Positions 22,319-33,357 are shown, counted from the first letter of the stretch. The stretch: DNA of 64,000 nt from Rhipicephalus microplus (GCF_043290135.1 NC_134709.1:66566556-66630555); one strand, 5' to 3'. Numbers and translations are program-made. Notes: generated by a model from the sequence alone, not told the origin.

Positions 22319-22515
22319 CTCGCAAATACAACCTTGCCGCGTGCAAAAAGTATCTGCCTAAATCAGTCTATCGGAATACTCCCCTGCACTCGTTAACGAG
22401 AACACTGAACAACACACAAAATCGTTCCGATAGCACTATCAACAACTCGAGGCTCTTTCTTACTACTTTGGACACACTGTGCACCAAAAGGTCCTGTCGC
22501 GGACGCCAGATTAAT

Positions 22516-23718
22516 TGTCACACCTGTCCCGTTTATTAGGGAGGCGATCGCCGGGCTAATTCCAAGAGCCGAAGTATCGGCCCCCCGAACCGCACCACGA
22601 AAGCGTGGACAATTTAGAAGTGGTCCTTATTGGTGCGCCAGCGGACGCCGGCTGTGGCCCAAAGAACAAGACAGAGCCGAGAGTTGATAAACAAACAAAT
22701 TATATTCTCAATAATGGCAGATCGAAAATAATACACAAAAATGCACACTCCACACTAGTTACATACAATATGTCACCAATCAAACCAATCAATCAACGTA
22801 CTACACAATACAATCAGCCACACTTGAAACAATGGACACGGACAACAATATGCACTACAATGCAGTCGCATGCATTGAACAACCAAGACACTTAAGGACT
22901 AAAGCGATAGAAAACCTATTCAGTCCAAAGTCCTTGGAACAAAGGTCTGAATAGGTTTCCGAGAATCACTCACTCAAAGTCCAGCGTTGTTGTCGTTCCG
23001 CAGCTCTCGAAGTTTCTCTTCCAGGAAACCTCGCCGGAGTTTCTCTTCCAGGAAAACTCCCGTCTTCAATAGGCCACTCTCCAAGCTTCAAACTTCTTCG
23101 CCGGAAATCCGTCGGCTTCCCACACGCAGCTGTTGCCCGCGTCTTCGCTCGATAGCGGTAAACCCACGCTCTTGCCTGTAGCTCGAGCCGTCCCTACGGA
23201 CCAAAACTTCGCCGACTACACGGCGGAATCTCTACGCACTCTGGTGCTCACTTCCGTCGCCTCCTGTTCTGTCACTACGGGCAGAACCTTCGCCGACTCC
23301 ACGGCGGAATCCCTACGCGCTCCGGCGCTGACTTTCCGTCTTCTCCTGATTTCTCGTCTCGGCCGCTCGATTAAATACTTTCCGCGCCACCTTCCAGAAC
23401 GTTCTCCTCCTTTCGTCGGCGCGATGCGCAGCGAAGGCTGGGGAGAGGCACGAGACGGTTCGACTGCCCTCTCCGGAGGATGATTCACTCGGTCTGACCC
23501 CGCCTCCTTCGTTCTAGAAAAATCGCGGCCTTGCTGGGCCGCCGATGTGGGGTGAGGAGGATCGTCTGCGAAGCCGTGCTTCTGCGGGGAGAGCGCGCGC
23601 CCGGGAGCCCTGGATGTTTGCTTTCTTCTTTTTTCTTTTTTACCTCGCGGCGTTTCTGCCGCCCGTTGTCGCAAGGATTTGGCGGCGCGCTCTTTTTTTT
23701 AGCGCTCGTTCTGTGACA
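22516..23718 (-). repeat. 5' LTR of SCAN-gag element copy A
   Basis: This 1203-bp partner of 18542-19748 is upstream in element orientation. It is followed on the + strand by the target duplication CTCGT. It should hold the element promoter on the minus strand. Confidence 0.93.
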
Positions 23719-23723
23719 CTCGT

Positions 23724-24506
23724 GCAGTTCTAAAAGAGGAATAGAGTGGCTACTCACCACATCGCTCTTGTCCACTGCCATGAAAAGCATTATCTTTTAG
23801 CTAACCATTCTTTCCCTCACGTATAGTCGCTTTGCAACATGTAGTGTATTATTAAGGTGAATTGATTAGTAGACGCTTCATTAAACGCGAACAGAGACCA
23901 TTGGCGGCAGCGTTAACGACAAACGTACACCATCGCGCATCATCAAACAGTAGTAGAGCCTCGAATCTGTGGCACACACTCACGTTGGAGGATTGGCATA
24001 GAACCGACTAGTTCTAACAAGATACTTCAATTTCGTTAGGTTGCATCTGTTAGAATGGTGATAGTGATGAAGAAAAAAATATTTGAAATTAACAAATAGA
24101 AATAACGAATATAGAAAATGAAACGGGTATTGTTTCAACACGAAAATAAAGCAATTTAAAAACCAGGAATTTAGAAGTATTGATTGATTCTACAGCTTGA
24201 ATCTCTTTGAACCCTGTGTAAAGTCTTGACATTCATATGTAACATTCCAGTTACTGTATCCTAGGGAGAAAGTCCCCAAAGAAAGTACGTTTGGCGAGTT
24301 TAAATCTGATCTTAGGGGAGTGAAGACGAAACATATTATGTAGTTTTGCCCAAAGTGGAGTATCTTTTACAACAGAATAGAAAACCGTATGTTTCATGGA
24401 CTGCCTCCTGAAAACAAAAATTAAGGGAAGCAGCCATACCAGCTCTGTGTAATCGATATACATCTGTTCCATGGCACAACACTTGCTTCTTTCCCTCTAC
24501 CACCAG
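23724..24506. other. Intron sequence without a recognised feature
   Basis: This lies between SCAN-gag copy A and the last exon of the M13-like gene. It is AT-rich, and I see no repeat or exon. Confidence 0.4.
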
Positions 24507-24756
24507 CCTCTCGATGGTGGGCGACGCGTGGTCGAGATCCCACACCGCCACGGACAGGCTGTTCTTCTACGAGTTTGCCCGAAGTCGATGCGAGGCCTAC
24601 GACGACGCGTACTCGCACCTGAGGACGCACAAGGGCACGCGATCACCGGCTCCCTTCTTCGTCAACGGCCCACTGAGGAACACGAGAGGCTTCTCCAAGG
24701 CATTCCGCTGTCCGCGCGCATCGGGCATGCGCCCGAAACGAATTTGCAGGTTATAG
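24507..24756 (+). CDS. M13 (neprilysin-like) gene, last exon
   Basis: The acceptor has a strong pyrimidine tract (TTCTTTCCCTCTACCACCAG) and the exon ends at the TAG at 24754-24756. It encodes residues 289-371 and gives the clearest family match. DRLFFYEFARSRCEA corresponds to the M13 block QLFFLxYAQxWC. FFVNGPLRN corresponds to FRVNGPLxN. FRCPRASGMRPKRICRL corresponds to the C-terminal signature F-x-C-P-x-GSPMNP-x(3)-C-x-VW. The Cys pattern is kept. The Arg that normally precedes VNG in the substrate pocket is Phe here, and the terminal Trp is replaced by Leu. A member lacking all zinc ligands but retaining its cysteines could be a secreted or membrane-bound binding protein, decoy or regulator. 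Confidence 0.85.
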
Positions 24757-25285
24757 GACGTTATAAGCGTTACATCGATATAGTTACATATTTAGGGGTG
24801 CTTAACGTTGCGCCATAGGAAGATATGTATTTCCTCATTTGTTCGTAGAATATCGCAGTTTTGCAGAACAGTAAAGCACCTTGATGCGGCCAACGTCTGC
24901 ACTATTTGGCAGCTGCTAAGCCTTGTTTTTCGTATGTGGTGTATTGAAAAGCAGTTCTGATGATATTCTTCAAATAGTAGGCATCGTTATTGAATGTATA
25001 GAATGTTCATCTTTTTTTATTGTACTGTGTTATTCGTGCGTGATTATCTGAAGCATATGCCCGACGCCTGCGTAGTTCATGACTCAATGAACCACTTTCG
25101 TTTTTTTAATGCGCAGTAGTGTCAGTAAGTTTATTAGTAAGTGCACACAAGAAAATAAACGGCTCTGCTTGAACTCCACAAGCTGTGCTAAGTAAAATAT
25201 CAATGTGTAAATAAAGTGGTACTTCAGCACACGCAATCTACATAATTCAGCTCATTTCGAATCAAAACTATATCTTAACCAAGAA
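24757..25285 (+). other. Presumed 3' UTR of the M13-like gene
   Basis: Downstream of the stop are AT-rich sequences with AATAAA signals at about 25154-25159 and 25210-25215, either of which could direct polyadenylation. No other gene is seen. Confidence 0.35.
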
Positions 25286-25286
25286 G

Positions 25287-25327
<41 letters not shown>

Positions 25328-25347
25328 ATATCTATCTATCTATCATA
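25286..25347. repeat. (TCTA)n microsatellite
   Basis: This is a tandem TCTA tetranucleotide tract with a few TA interruptions, followed by a short ATAT tract. Confidence 0.9.
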
Positions 25348-25747
25348 TATATATTTGTCTGTCTGTAGTTCACAATATAATTTTCATCGGTGTTAAATTT
25401 TTGCAATTCATGATGCTAAGAAAAAGGAAACGGCTTCGCTACTATGAAACCTGAGGAAGTGCGTCCCACGGACACCCAGCTGTTCCCGTTCACAGATGTT
25501 CGTAACCCGTTTACCAAAGCACCAGCGACGACAATTTCTGTGGTAAGCATGAAGGATTTCTCTGTGCTGGCAGAATCTTGTTAGGTAGATACACAAACTC
25601 AGTGTGTGACGTGGTGCTACACTTCGCTTTATCGGCTTGCCGCTGGTTAAGGCAGCGAAGATATACGCGTCGGTGGCCGCGAGATCCGTCAGGTTGTTTC
25701 ATCCATCAGATGTAGCGACGCAGCGCCTGCGAAGCGTAGGAGAAAGG
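25348..25747. other. Unassigned sequence
   Basis: About 400 bases between the microsatellite and the hairpin. A 62-residue minus-strand frame (25408-25596) contains a few cysteines, but I cannot assign it. Confidence 0.3.
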
Positions 25748-25829
25748 TGACTGCGGGGCCGCTCCAGAGAGGGCGTCATCACCTCGTCAGTGAGGTGATG
25801 GCGCCCTCTCAGGAGCGGCCCCACAGTCA
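25748..25829. repeat. Long near-perfect hairpin (38-bp stem, 6-nt loop)
   Basis: The left arm 25748-25785 (starting TGACTGCGGGGCCGC) and the right arm 25792-25829 (ending GGCCCCACAGTCA) are reverse complements with three mismatches, separated by a 6-base loop. The stem is GC-rich and stands out from AT-rich surroundings. It could be the collapsed remnant of a palindromic transposon, or a structured RNA such as a microRNA-type hairpin; the sequence alone cannot decide. Confidence 0.85.
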
Positions 25830-26880
25830 GTCACAGATTTCTCAAACTTTTTTTAGCGATTCTCAATTTCTTCGAGCATCTTTTTGAGTTAATTTTGTTG
25901 ATTTTAATACATTAGACCTTGTTCATTAATTTTAACCTGACCTTGAGCATTGCTGCCTTTTGGTGGTCTGTAGTGAGCGCTAGAATGTGAGCGTGATAAC
26001 GCCTCGTGAGATCCATGGATGGATGACAAGCCCGACGCTTGAGTATTTTGCACGCAAAACTATACTGCGGTAAAACCCAATACAACGCAATTTTCGACAG
26101 TGGTGAGTGATAATGCTTACACTGACGGCAGAATAATTGAAACCAACGGGGACACTCGATAAGTCTTTTCCGGATCTCAGCGGTGTAAAAAAGGGGAGCG
26201 GGGCCACCCTTTTCTTCAAATATCGTCTGAACCCCATCTCCCTTCCCCCCACAAGAGTGATTAGGTCGGCAAAACTCACCTCTGTCAATAGGGTGACAAA
26301 GGCGCATAAGTTGTTGCTAATCTTGCAAATGTGCCCTGTGATCTGCTAAGACGATGATTTTCGGCACAAGCAAAAACGTATTTGCGTGGCTTGTCTTGCG
26401 AACGTGCATAAAAAAAAACAGATGGCTGCTTTGGTGACACTCCCATTACTTTGCATCTGTCCGAATGTGAATTCGTGTGGGCGCATGTCCTTTGATTAGA
26501 AAATTTTAGTACTGCGTACGTGCCATGTACGTACTAGTGGTGTTTACGCATGAACACTGCAATTCGCATATGATGCTAAAAACAGCATAACCTTAATTTT
26601 ATGCCTTGCGGTCCTATGCCCTCCATTTACCAAAAGGTAGATGTCCTCCTAAGCGACTACAATTTCGTTCTGCTGAGCACCAGACAGGAAGTGCACTTGT
26701 GCCTATTTAGCCAGTAGGTACCTGGCGGCAGCAATTCTCTTCTTCCCACAGCAGTGGCGAATGCTTGATCACCAATTCTTTGGTAGATTAAGGTAGGCCC
26801 AGAGGCCTTCGCAGAACCTAATGGGGGCTACCTTTCGAAATGAGTACCCAGAAACAACTTAGCGCCAGGTTGGTGTACTC
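25830..26880. other. Unassigned sequence
   Basis: About 1 kb with no recognised gene or repeat. Open frames on the minus strand between 25912 and 26307 show no domain I know. Confidence 0.35.
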
Positions 26881-26892
26881 TTTTACGAATTA

Positions 26893-26998
26893 ATAAAAAT
26901 TGGCGAGTTCCTGGTTTGCTCTTGGAATCGAACCTGGAACCTGCCGCCTTGGAAGCGAACGCTCCTACCATGTAGCCGCCCCTGCGCTAAATATGCGT
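26893..26998 (-). repeat. tRNA-like SINE fragment
   Basis: Read on the minus strand, this has an A-box-like CTACATGGTAGGAGC segment and a B-box-like GGTTCGATTCC segment at about tRNA spacing, followed by a short AT-rich tail. It lacks a proper acceptor stem, so it is a tRNA-derived repeat, not a functional tRNA gene. Confidence 0.5.
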
Positions 26999-27090
26999 GC
27001 GCAGAAACGTTCTGCGCACGCGTTTTAAGCGGGACGTGGTCCCGTTCAGTTCCCAAAGAAGAGACAGTGCGCACATCGTACGAGGTACTA

Positions 27091-27480
27091 AAGGCTCATT
27101 CACACCAAAGGCAGCACGGCAAAACGGCAAAGTGGAATTTTCGAAGCGGCGAGGTGGCGATGCGTGAACCTGTTCACACCACATGCCTTTTTCAGCTCGC
27201 CGCGCGGCAGAAGAGGCAGGCATCTCGCGATTTCGCGCACGTGCCACTATGAAGTGTCAGTGCCTCTCCCAAACGTACACTCGCGCCACCACCACGTCTC
27301 CGCTGTGTGGCGTTCTGATTGGCTGCGGCAAAGCGGCGAGCCTCGGCAGGCGTCAAAACATTGCTCCGAGAGCAATCGTGCTTGCCGCCTGGTTTTTCTG
27401 CTGCTTTCGCCGCCTGAAGAGGAGGTTCTTCCCGCTTTCCGTGTTGCCGTCTAGCCGCTTTGGCTGCCCCACTTTCGGTG
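27091..27480. repeat. GC-rich repeat with inverted-repeat-like ends (possible MITE)
   Basis: The left end contains TTCACACCAAAGGCAGCACG. The right end, read on the other strand, contains CACCGAAAGTGGGGCAGCC followed by a related GCGGC-rich block. The similarity is imperfect and the boundaries are uncertain. Overlapping open frames in this GC-rich segment show no known domain. Confidence 0.3.
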
Positions 27481-27631
27481 AGAACGAGCTTCAAAAGTGT
27501 ATGTTATCTTTATTATTACACACGATTGATCCCACGTTATTATGCGTGAACCAAATAATCGTGCATGCGGTAACCTGGTTCTCGCCTTTACATGACTTGT
27601 CACAATAATTAGGCTAACGTAGCTGTTAGCC

Positions 27632-27860
27632 CCGCCACGGTGGTCTAGTGGCTAAGGTACTCGGCGGCTGACCCGCAAGTTGCGGGATCAAATCCCGCCT
27701 AACGGCTCCATTTTCGATGGAGGCGGAAATGTTGTAGGCCCGTGTGCTCAGGTTTGGGTGCACCAGGTGGTCGAAATTTTCGGAGCCTTCCACTACGGCG
27801 TCTCTCGTAATCATATGGTGGTTTTGAGACGTTAAACCCTACATAGCAATCAATCAGCAA
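27632..27860 (+). repeat. Ruka-type tRNA-derived SINE
   Basis: A tRNA-like head has an A box (TGGTCTAGTGG at 27641) and a B box (about 27684-27696, GGGATCAAATCCC). It is followed by a body with ATTTTCGATGGAGGCGG and a tail ending ACGTTAAACCCTACATAG plus CAATC repeats. This is the layout of the Ruka SINE family known from Rhipicephalus ticks, and it is the best preserved copy in the window. Confidence 0.8.
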
Positions 27861-27954
27861 TGCTTGGCTCCTATCTTCTTTGTAGAACGTCCTGATTTGA
27901 GCTGAAGTCTTTGCCGTAAAAATCAAACACGTTAGCTCATCCTAACACAGTAGT

Positions 27955-28036
27955 GTAATCATGGCGCCGGCCTTCATCGCCTTTCGGGTCGGCAGTAGAG
28001 CACTTTAACCACAGTACCACCACGGTGGCTTTAGCT
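27955..28036 (-). repeat. SINE head fragment, Ruka-like
   Basis: On the minus strand the sequence starts AAGCCACCGTGGTGGTACTG and continues with a tRNA-like A-box region and CGACCCGAAAGGCGATGAAGG. It is a diverged, partial SINE head in the opposite orientation to the copy at 27632. Confidence 0.5.
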
Positions 28037-28473
28037 CAGGATGGGGCGACTGCAAATTTTTAGCCTAATCTGATTTATACGTATATTTTTACACTGAAGG
28101 CGTATATGACGAGTTTGTGATGATTTTCGCGAACAAAAGGCATGTACAATAACTTTCAGTGAACAAATCAACTCAACTAATCAAGAGTTCTTAGGTAACA
28201 AAAAATATATAAAAAAACTTAGATCATCTCTCGCTAAATGGAGCCATGCGTAGATGCGAAGCAGCGGCCGCTAATGCTTACGCTGCCAGCGACGTTAACG
28301 CTGGCGCTCTGCGTTGTGAGCAGCGCCTCCTCGTCATCGTAGCCAGCCGTCGTAGTATCCAGTTGCATTGCAATGCATGTCAACAAAAGCGGTGTTACAG
28401 CATATCTACGAAGTGAATGATGATGAGTGGGGCGAAGCGTCCGTCAGGCCATCCATGCTCCCGTGCGTCCATC

Positions 28474-29600
28474 TGTCACACAGGTCCCGTTAATTAGGGA
28501 GGCGATCGCCGGGCTAATTCAAAGGGCCGAAGTATCGGCCCCCCGAACCGCACCACGAAAGCGTGGACAATTTAGAAGTGGTCCTTTTTGGCGCGCCAGC
28601 GGACGCCGGCTGTGGTCCAAAGAGCAAGTCAGAGCCGAGAGTTGATAAACCAACAAGATTATATTCTCAATAATGGCAGATCAGAAAAACAATACACAAA
28701 TATGCTCACTCCACAATAGCTGAGTACAATATGTCACCAATCAAACAACGTACTACACAGTACAATTAGCCACACTTGAACAACGGACACAGACAACAGT
28801 ACACACTACAATGCAGTCGCATGCATTGAACAACCAAGACACTTAAAGACTAAAGAGATAGAAAACCTATTCAGTCAAAAGTCCTTGGAACAAAAGTCTG
28901 AATGATACTCTTCCGAGAATCACTCACTCGAAGTCCAGCGTTGTTGTCGTTCCGCTGCCCCTTGAAGTTTCTCTTCCAGGAAACCTCGCGTCTTCAGTTG
29001 GCCTCTCTCCAAGCTTCAAACTTCTTCGCCGGAAACACGTCGGCTTCACACACGCAGCTGTTGCCACGCGTCTTCGCTCGATAGCGGTAAACACACGCTC
29101 TTGCCTGTACCTCGAGCCTTCACCCCTCAGGTGGAAATCCTCTTCTTCTCCTGCTTTGTCCCTACGGACAAAACCTTCGCCGACTACACGGCGGAATCCC
29201 TACGCACTATGGCGCTAACTTCCGTCTTCTCCTATTCTCTCGTCTCGGCTGCTCGGTTAAATACCTCCCGCGCGACATTCCAGAAAGTTCTCGTCATTTC
29301 GTCGGCGCGATACGCAGCGAAGGCTGGGGAGAGGCGCGAGACTGTACGGGGGCGGTCCCGACAGATGACTCAACCCGGCATACGCGCCCCTTTCCTTCTG
29401 GAAATTTCCAGTGCTTGCCCGGCTGCTGCTGTGGGGTGAGGAGGTTCATCGGCGAAGCCACGCTTCCGAGGGGAGAGCGCGCGCCTGGGGAGCCTTGGAT
29501 GTTTGTTTTCTTTTTTTTTCTTTTGACTTCCCGGCGTCTCTCCTGCGCGTTATCGCAAGAATTTGGCGGCGCGCCCATTTTTAGCGCTCGTTCTGTGACA
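28474..29600 (-). repeat. 3' LTR of SCAN-gag element copy B
   Basis: This 1127-bp direct repeat of 32231-33357 starts TGTCACACAGGTCCC and ends TTCTGTGACA on the + strand. It is clearly related to the copy A LTRs but shorter and diverged. Confidence 0.92.
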
Positions 29601-29981
29601 CTGCCCCCCACTTTCAGAATATTATCTCATAATATTCAAAACCACACAAACGAGCGCGAACAGTCACCACACACTCTGAAAGACTGTAACACAAACCGTC
29701 GCTCATGACACTTCACACTCGGAATAGATCCTCAATACAACTGTACATTGTAATTCAATTCCACAACACAAGAAATATAGCCACAGGTACATGACTACAA
29801 CACTTCATCACACATTCCAAACAATACAAATGTACAAAGTTCTCTCATTACAACAATTATACAACACTATACATCACATCACAGCACAGACACTTCGACA
29901 CTTGTGACATAGGATAACACAACACTAACACAACATATAGCACTCAGCACTGCCCAACACATTATGATTCGACCTCAGCAC

Positions 29982-32028
29982 CTATCTTGTGTATTTTGAG
30001 CTGCGCTTGCGTCCTTTCTTGCGGTGCTCGCTCGATCTCTTCTTGTTTTTCCTTGTTCTTTTTCGGCGAGCCTTTTCCAACGACGGGGTCTGAGGCGGCG
30101 TCTCAGCCATCGTTGTCACTTCTGACACTGTTAACGGGTGATAACGCTCAACCGATCCTGTCATCCGCTTGTTCATGTCACGACAATGGACCTGGCTGGC
30201 CGACTCCGTCACCTTTACACTGTCGGTCGGTTGAGGTCGTGCCGACGTAAGTCCAGTTGCCCGGCCCGTGAACTCATTCAACACGATCGTCTTCTCATTC
30301 GCTGTCTCTTGCGCCGCGGCTTCACCTTGGGCTCTAGTGAGATCCATCACGGGATGCTCCTCTACTGTATCTCGTGGTCGCTGGGTTGGCGAGGGCTCTA
30401 TCTTAGGGTCTTCTCCCAAACATTCCGGATCATTCGGTCCTCGCGCCCCGTCGATGTTTCCGATGACAAGGTCGTACAGGGGGGTCGTCACGCATAAAGC
30501 AGTAACCTTCCCGCTGAAGTACGGAGTTTCAACCTCGATTTCTGCTTCGGGAAGCATCCAAACTGTACGGTCAATCAGGCAAACCGGTTTCATTTTGCCT
30601 GTTAACTCACTTTTCCGTACCAGATTTCTCCGCACGATAACAGTGGAGCTGCTTGTATCTCTTAACACCGTAATCTTTTTGTCTGCAACTTTCCCAGGCA
30701 GCGTTGGCATTCCCTTCGAAACACCGGTTGGCTGTTTTGCCATTACCGCACCCACAATAGGAATTTTCTCCCCATTTTCAACTCTACAAATCCGTCGGTG
30801 ACGGCATTATCATCGGATTTCTGTGCTGCTAGCACACAGGATAGCTGGTGAGTTTGACTCGCTCCGTTTCGACATGCGTCTGCTTTGTGCCCAGTCTGAC
30901 CACACTTAAAACATTTTACTGCCGTAGGGCTCGTAAAGATCGTTCGACAAGTTTTCGCGCGATGACCCACTCGGTTGCACAGAAAACATCGCGGAATGCT
31001 CTCTGGTTCACGCTTCTTTTCTTCGGGAGTCAATTTCTTCGAATCATCGGGACAATCCTTCTTGACCTTGGCCAAATTAGTGCCACCTTGCGCTTCCAAG
31101 AATTGATCAGCCAATTCAAGCATGTCTTCAAGTGAGTCAGCCTTCCTCTCTTTCAAGTACAGTGACAGGCTTGGGTGGCAACTAATAAGAAATTGTTCTC
31201 TAATTAGGAGCTCTCTAAGCTCATCGTACTCCTGCGCTGTCCCTGAAAGTTCAATCCATCTGTCGAAATAATGGCAAAGTCTGGCGGCATACTGCGTAGC
31301 CGTCTCACCATTAGCTGGCTTTCCTGTCCGAAATCTGTCCCGGAACCCTTCTACAGTAAATCTAAATCGCTTCAGCAAAGCAGCTTTCACCTTTGCGTAG
31401 TTGGCTGCATCGGTCGGCGTCAGCCTGCCGTACACACTGAGCGCTTCACCACTCAAGCAGGTACTCAAAGCAGTTGCGCATTGATGTTCCGGCCAATTCT
31501 GGCTCCTCGCAATTGTCTCAAATCTGTGAAGGTACGCGTCAAGGTCGTCCTTCCTTTCATCAAACGCTACGAGCAGCTTGCTTGGGTTCAAGCGGAAGCC
31601 GTGGTCCTCCCGTTCGCTGCTTTCAACTCTTGCTTGGACCGGAGTTTCACTTCGCTGTTGCGAACGGAGCCGCTCGGGTTCTATCTCGTGCTTTCGCTGC
31701 CGTTCCCTTTCCTCTCTTTCTTCTTTCGCCCTCTCAGCTGACAGTCTTTCTCTCTACAGCTCCAACTTCAATTGCTGCTCTCTTTCTTCTCTCGCCCTTT
31801 TGGCTGCCAACTTTTATCTCTCCAACTCAGCTGCTTTTTCTTCATTGGCCCTCTCAGCTGCCAACCTCTCTCGTTCCAACTCAGTTGCTTTTTCTTCCTT
31901 GGCTCTCTCAGCTGCCAACCTCTCTCGCTCTGCCGCCTCTTTCTCCTTCTGGCTTACCCATTTCCGTAGTTCGGCGCCAGAAAGACCCATCTTCTCACCA
32001 AGAGCTACTAACTTTTCGAGATTCATTG
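29982..32028 (-). pseudogene. SCAN-type gag-protease of copy B (broken)
   Basis: Reading on the minus strand from 32028 (MNLEKLVALGEKMGLSGAEL) gives the charged coiled-coil start, then a stop near 31814. The gag/SCAN part (31591 down to about 30780) is open, with both CCHC knuckles (CFLCNRVGHRAKTC and CFKCGQTGHKADAC). A frameshift near 30750-30775 separates it from the protease part (VLRDTSSSTVIV; the DTG of copy A reads DTS here, removing the usual Gly). The same basic tail ends at 29982 (RKKGRKRSSKYTR). So the frame has at least one frameshift, one stop and an altered protease motif, while the unusual C-terminal tail is conserved. Confidence 0.85.
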
Positions 32029-32230
32029 TGTCTCGCAAATAAAGTCTTGCCGTGTGCAAAAAGTATCTGCCTAAATCAGTCTATTGGAACACTCTCCTGC
32101 ACTCGTTAACGAGAACACTGAACAACACACAAAATCGTTCCGATAGCACTATCAACAACTCGAGGCTCTTTCTCAATACTTTGGGCACATGGTGCACCAA
32201 AAGGTCCTGTTTCGCGGACGCCAGATTAAT

Positions 32231-33357
32231 TGTCACACAGGTCCCGTTAATTAGGGAGGCGATCGCCGGGCTAATTCCAAGGGCCGAAGTATCGGCCCCC
32301 CGAACCGCACCACGAAAGCGTGGACAATTTAGAAGTGGTCCTTTTTGGCGCGCCAGCGGACGCCGGCTGTGGTCCAAAGAACAAATAGGAGCCGAGAGTT
32401 GATAAACCAACAAGATTATATTCTCAATAATGGCAGATCAGAAAAACAATACACAAATATGCTCACTCCACAATAGCTGAGTACAATATGTCACCGATCA
32501 AACAACGTACTACACAGTACAATTAGCCACACTTGAACAACGGACACAGACAATAGTACACACTACAATGCAGTCGCATGCATTGAACAACCAAGACACT
32601 TAAAGATTAAAGAGATAGAAAACCTATTCAGTCCAAAGTCCTTGGAACAAAAGTCTGAATGATACTCTTCCGAGAATCACTCACTCGAAGTCCAGCGTTG
32701 TTGTCGTTCCGCTGCCCCTTGAAGTTTCTCTTCTAGGAAACCTCGCGTCTTCAGTTGGCCTCTCTCCAAGCTTCAAACTTCTTCGCCGGAAACACGTCGG
32801 CTTCACACACGCAGCTGTTGCCACGCGTCTTCGCTCGATAGCAGTAAACACACGCTCTTGCCTGTAGCTCGAGCCTTCACCCTTCAGGTGGAAATCCTCT
32901 TCTTCTCCTGCTTTGTCCCTACGGACAAAACCTTCGCCGACTACACGGCGGAATCCCTACGCTTTCTGGTGCTAACTTCCGTCTTCTCCAGATCTCTCGT
33001 CTCGGCTGCTCGGTTAAATACCTTCCGCGCGACATTCCAGAAAGTTCTCGTCATTTCGTCGGCGCGATACGCAGCGAAGGCTGGGGAGAGGCGCGAGACT
33101 GTACGGGGGCCGTCCCCGACAGATGACTCAACCCGGCATACACGCCCCTTTCCTTCTGGAAATTTCCAGTGCTTGCCCGGCTGCCGCTGTGGGGTGAGGA
33201 GGTTCATCGGCGAAGCCACGCTTCCGAGGGGAGAGCGCGCGCCCGGGGAGCCGTGGATGTTTGTTTTCTTTTTTTTCTTTTGACCTACCGGCGTCTCTCC
33301 CGCGCGTTATCGCAAGAATTTGGCGGCGCGCCCATTTTTAGCGCTTGTTCTGTGACA
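32231..33357 (-). repeat. 5' LTR of SCAN-gag element copy B
   Basis: This is the partner of 28474-29600. A primer-binding-like sequence on the minus strand (beginning TGGCGTCCGCGAA) lies just inside it at about 32204-32223, followed on the + strand by the LTR start at 32231. Confidence 0.92.

Larger units (their letters stand above)
18542..23718 (-). mobile_element. SCAN-gag LTR retroelement copy A (gag-protease only)
   Basis: This 5177-bp element is on the minus strand. Its LTRs (18542-19748 and 22516-23718) begin TGTCAC and end GTGACA. A perfect 5-bp target duplication CTCGT lies at 18537-18541 and 23719-23723. On the minus strand, a primer-binding-like site beginning TGGCGTCCGCGACAGG lies just inside the right LTR (22491-22508), and a polypurine tract containing AGTGGGGGGCAG abuts the left LTR. 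The interior holds one intact frame (gag plus protease) and about 395 bp of non-coding sequence; RT, RNase H and integrase are entirely absent. The LTRs are almost identical (a few substitutions and one short indel cluster), so the insertion is recent. A related copy lies at 28474-33357. Confidence 0.93.
28474..33357 (-). mobile_element. SCAN-gag LTR retroelement copy B (gag-protease only, decayed)
   Basis: This 4884-bp relative of the element at 18542-23718 has two 1127-bp LTRs and a perfect 5-bp target duplication CCATC (28469-28473 and 33358-33362). Its organisation is the same: gag, protease, basic tail, about 380 bp non-coding, polypurine tract, LTR. It too has no RT, RNase H or integrase. 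By eye its LTRs differ at about 30 positions (near 3%), so it is older than copy A. That both copies share the pol-less structure at independent sites indicates the deletion predates both insertions. Confidence 0.92.

Noticed and set aside
2139..24756. The M13-like gene as a processed or dead pseudogene
   Set aside because: It has introns, consistent phases, good splice sites and no stop in any of the five exons, so loss of zinc ligands alone does not make it a pseudogene. Transcription is still unproven.
25408..25596. A small cysteine-containing peptide (defensin-like) on the minus strand
   Set aside because: Cys spacing matches no known defensin pattern, there is no signal peptide, and the frame has no supporting splice sites.
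27632..27720. A tRNA gene
   Set aside because: A and B boxes are present but the acceptor stem does not fold and a SINE body and tail follow; it is a SINE head.
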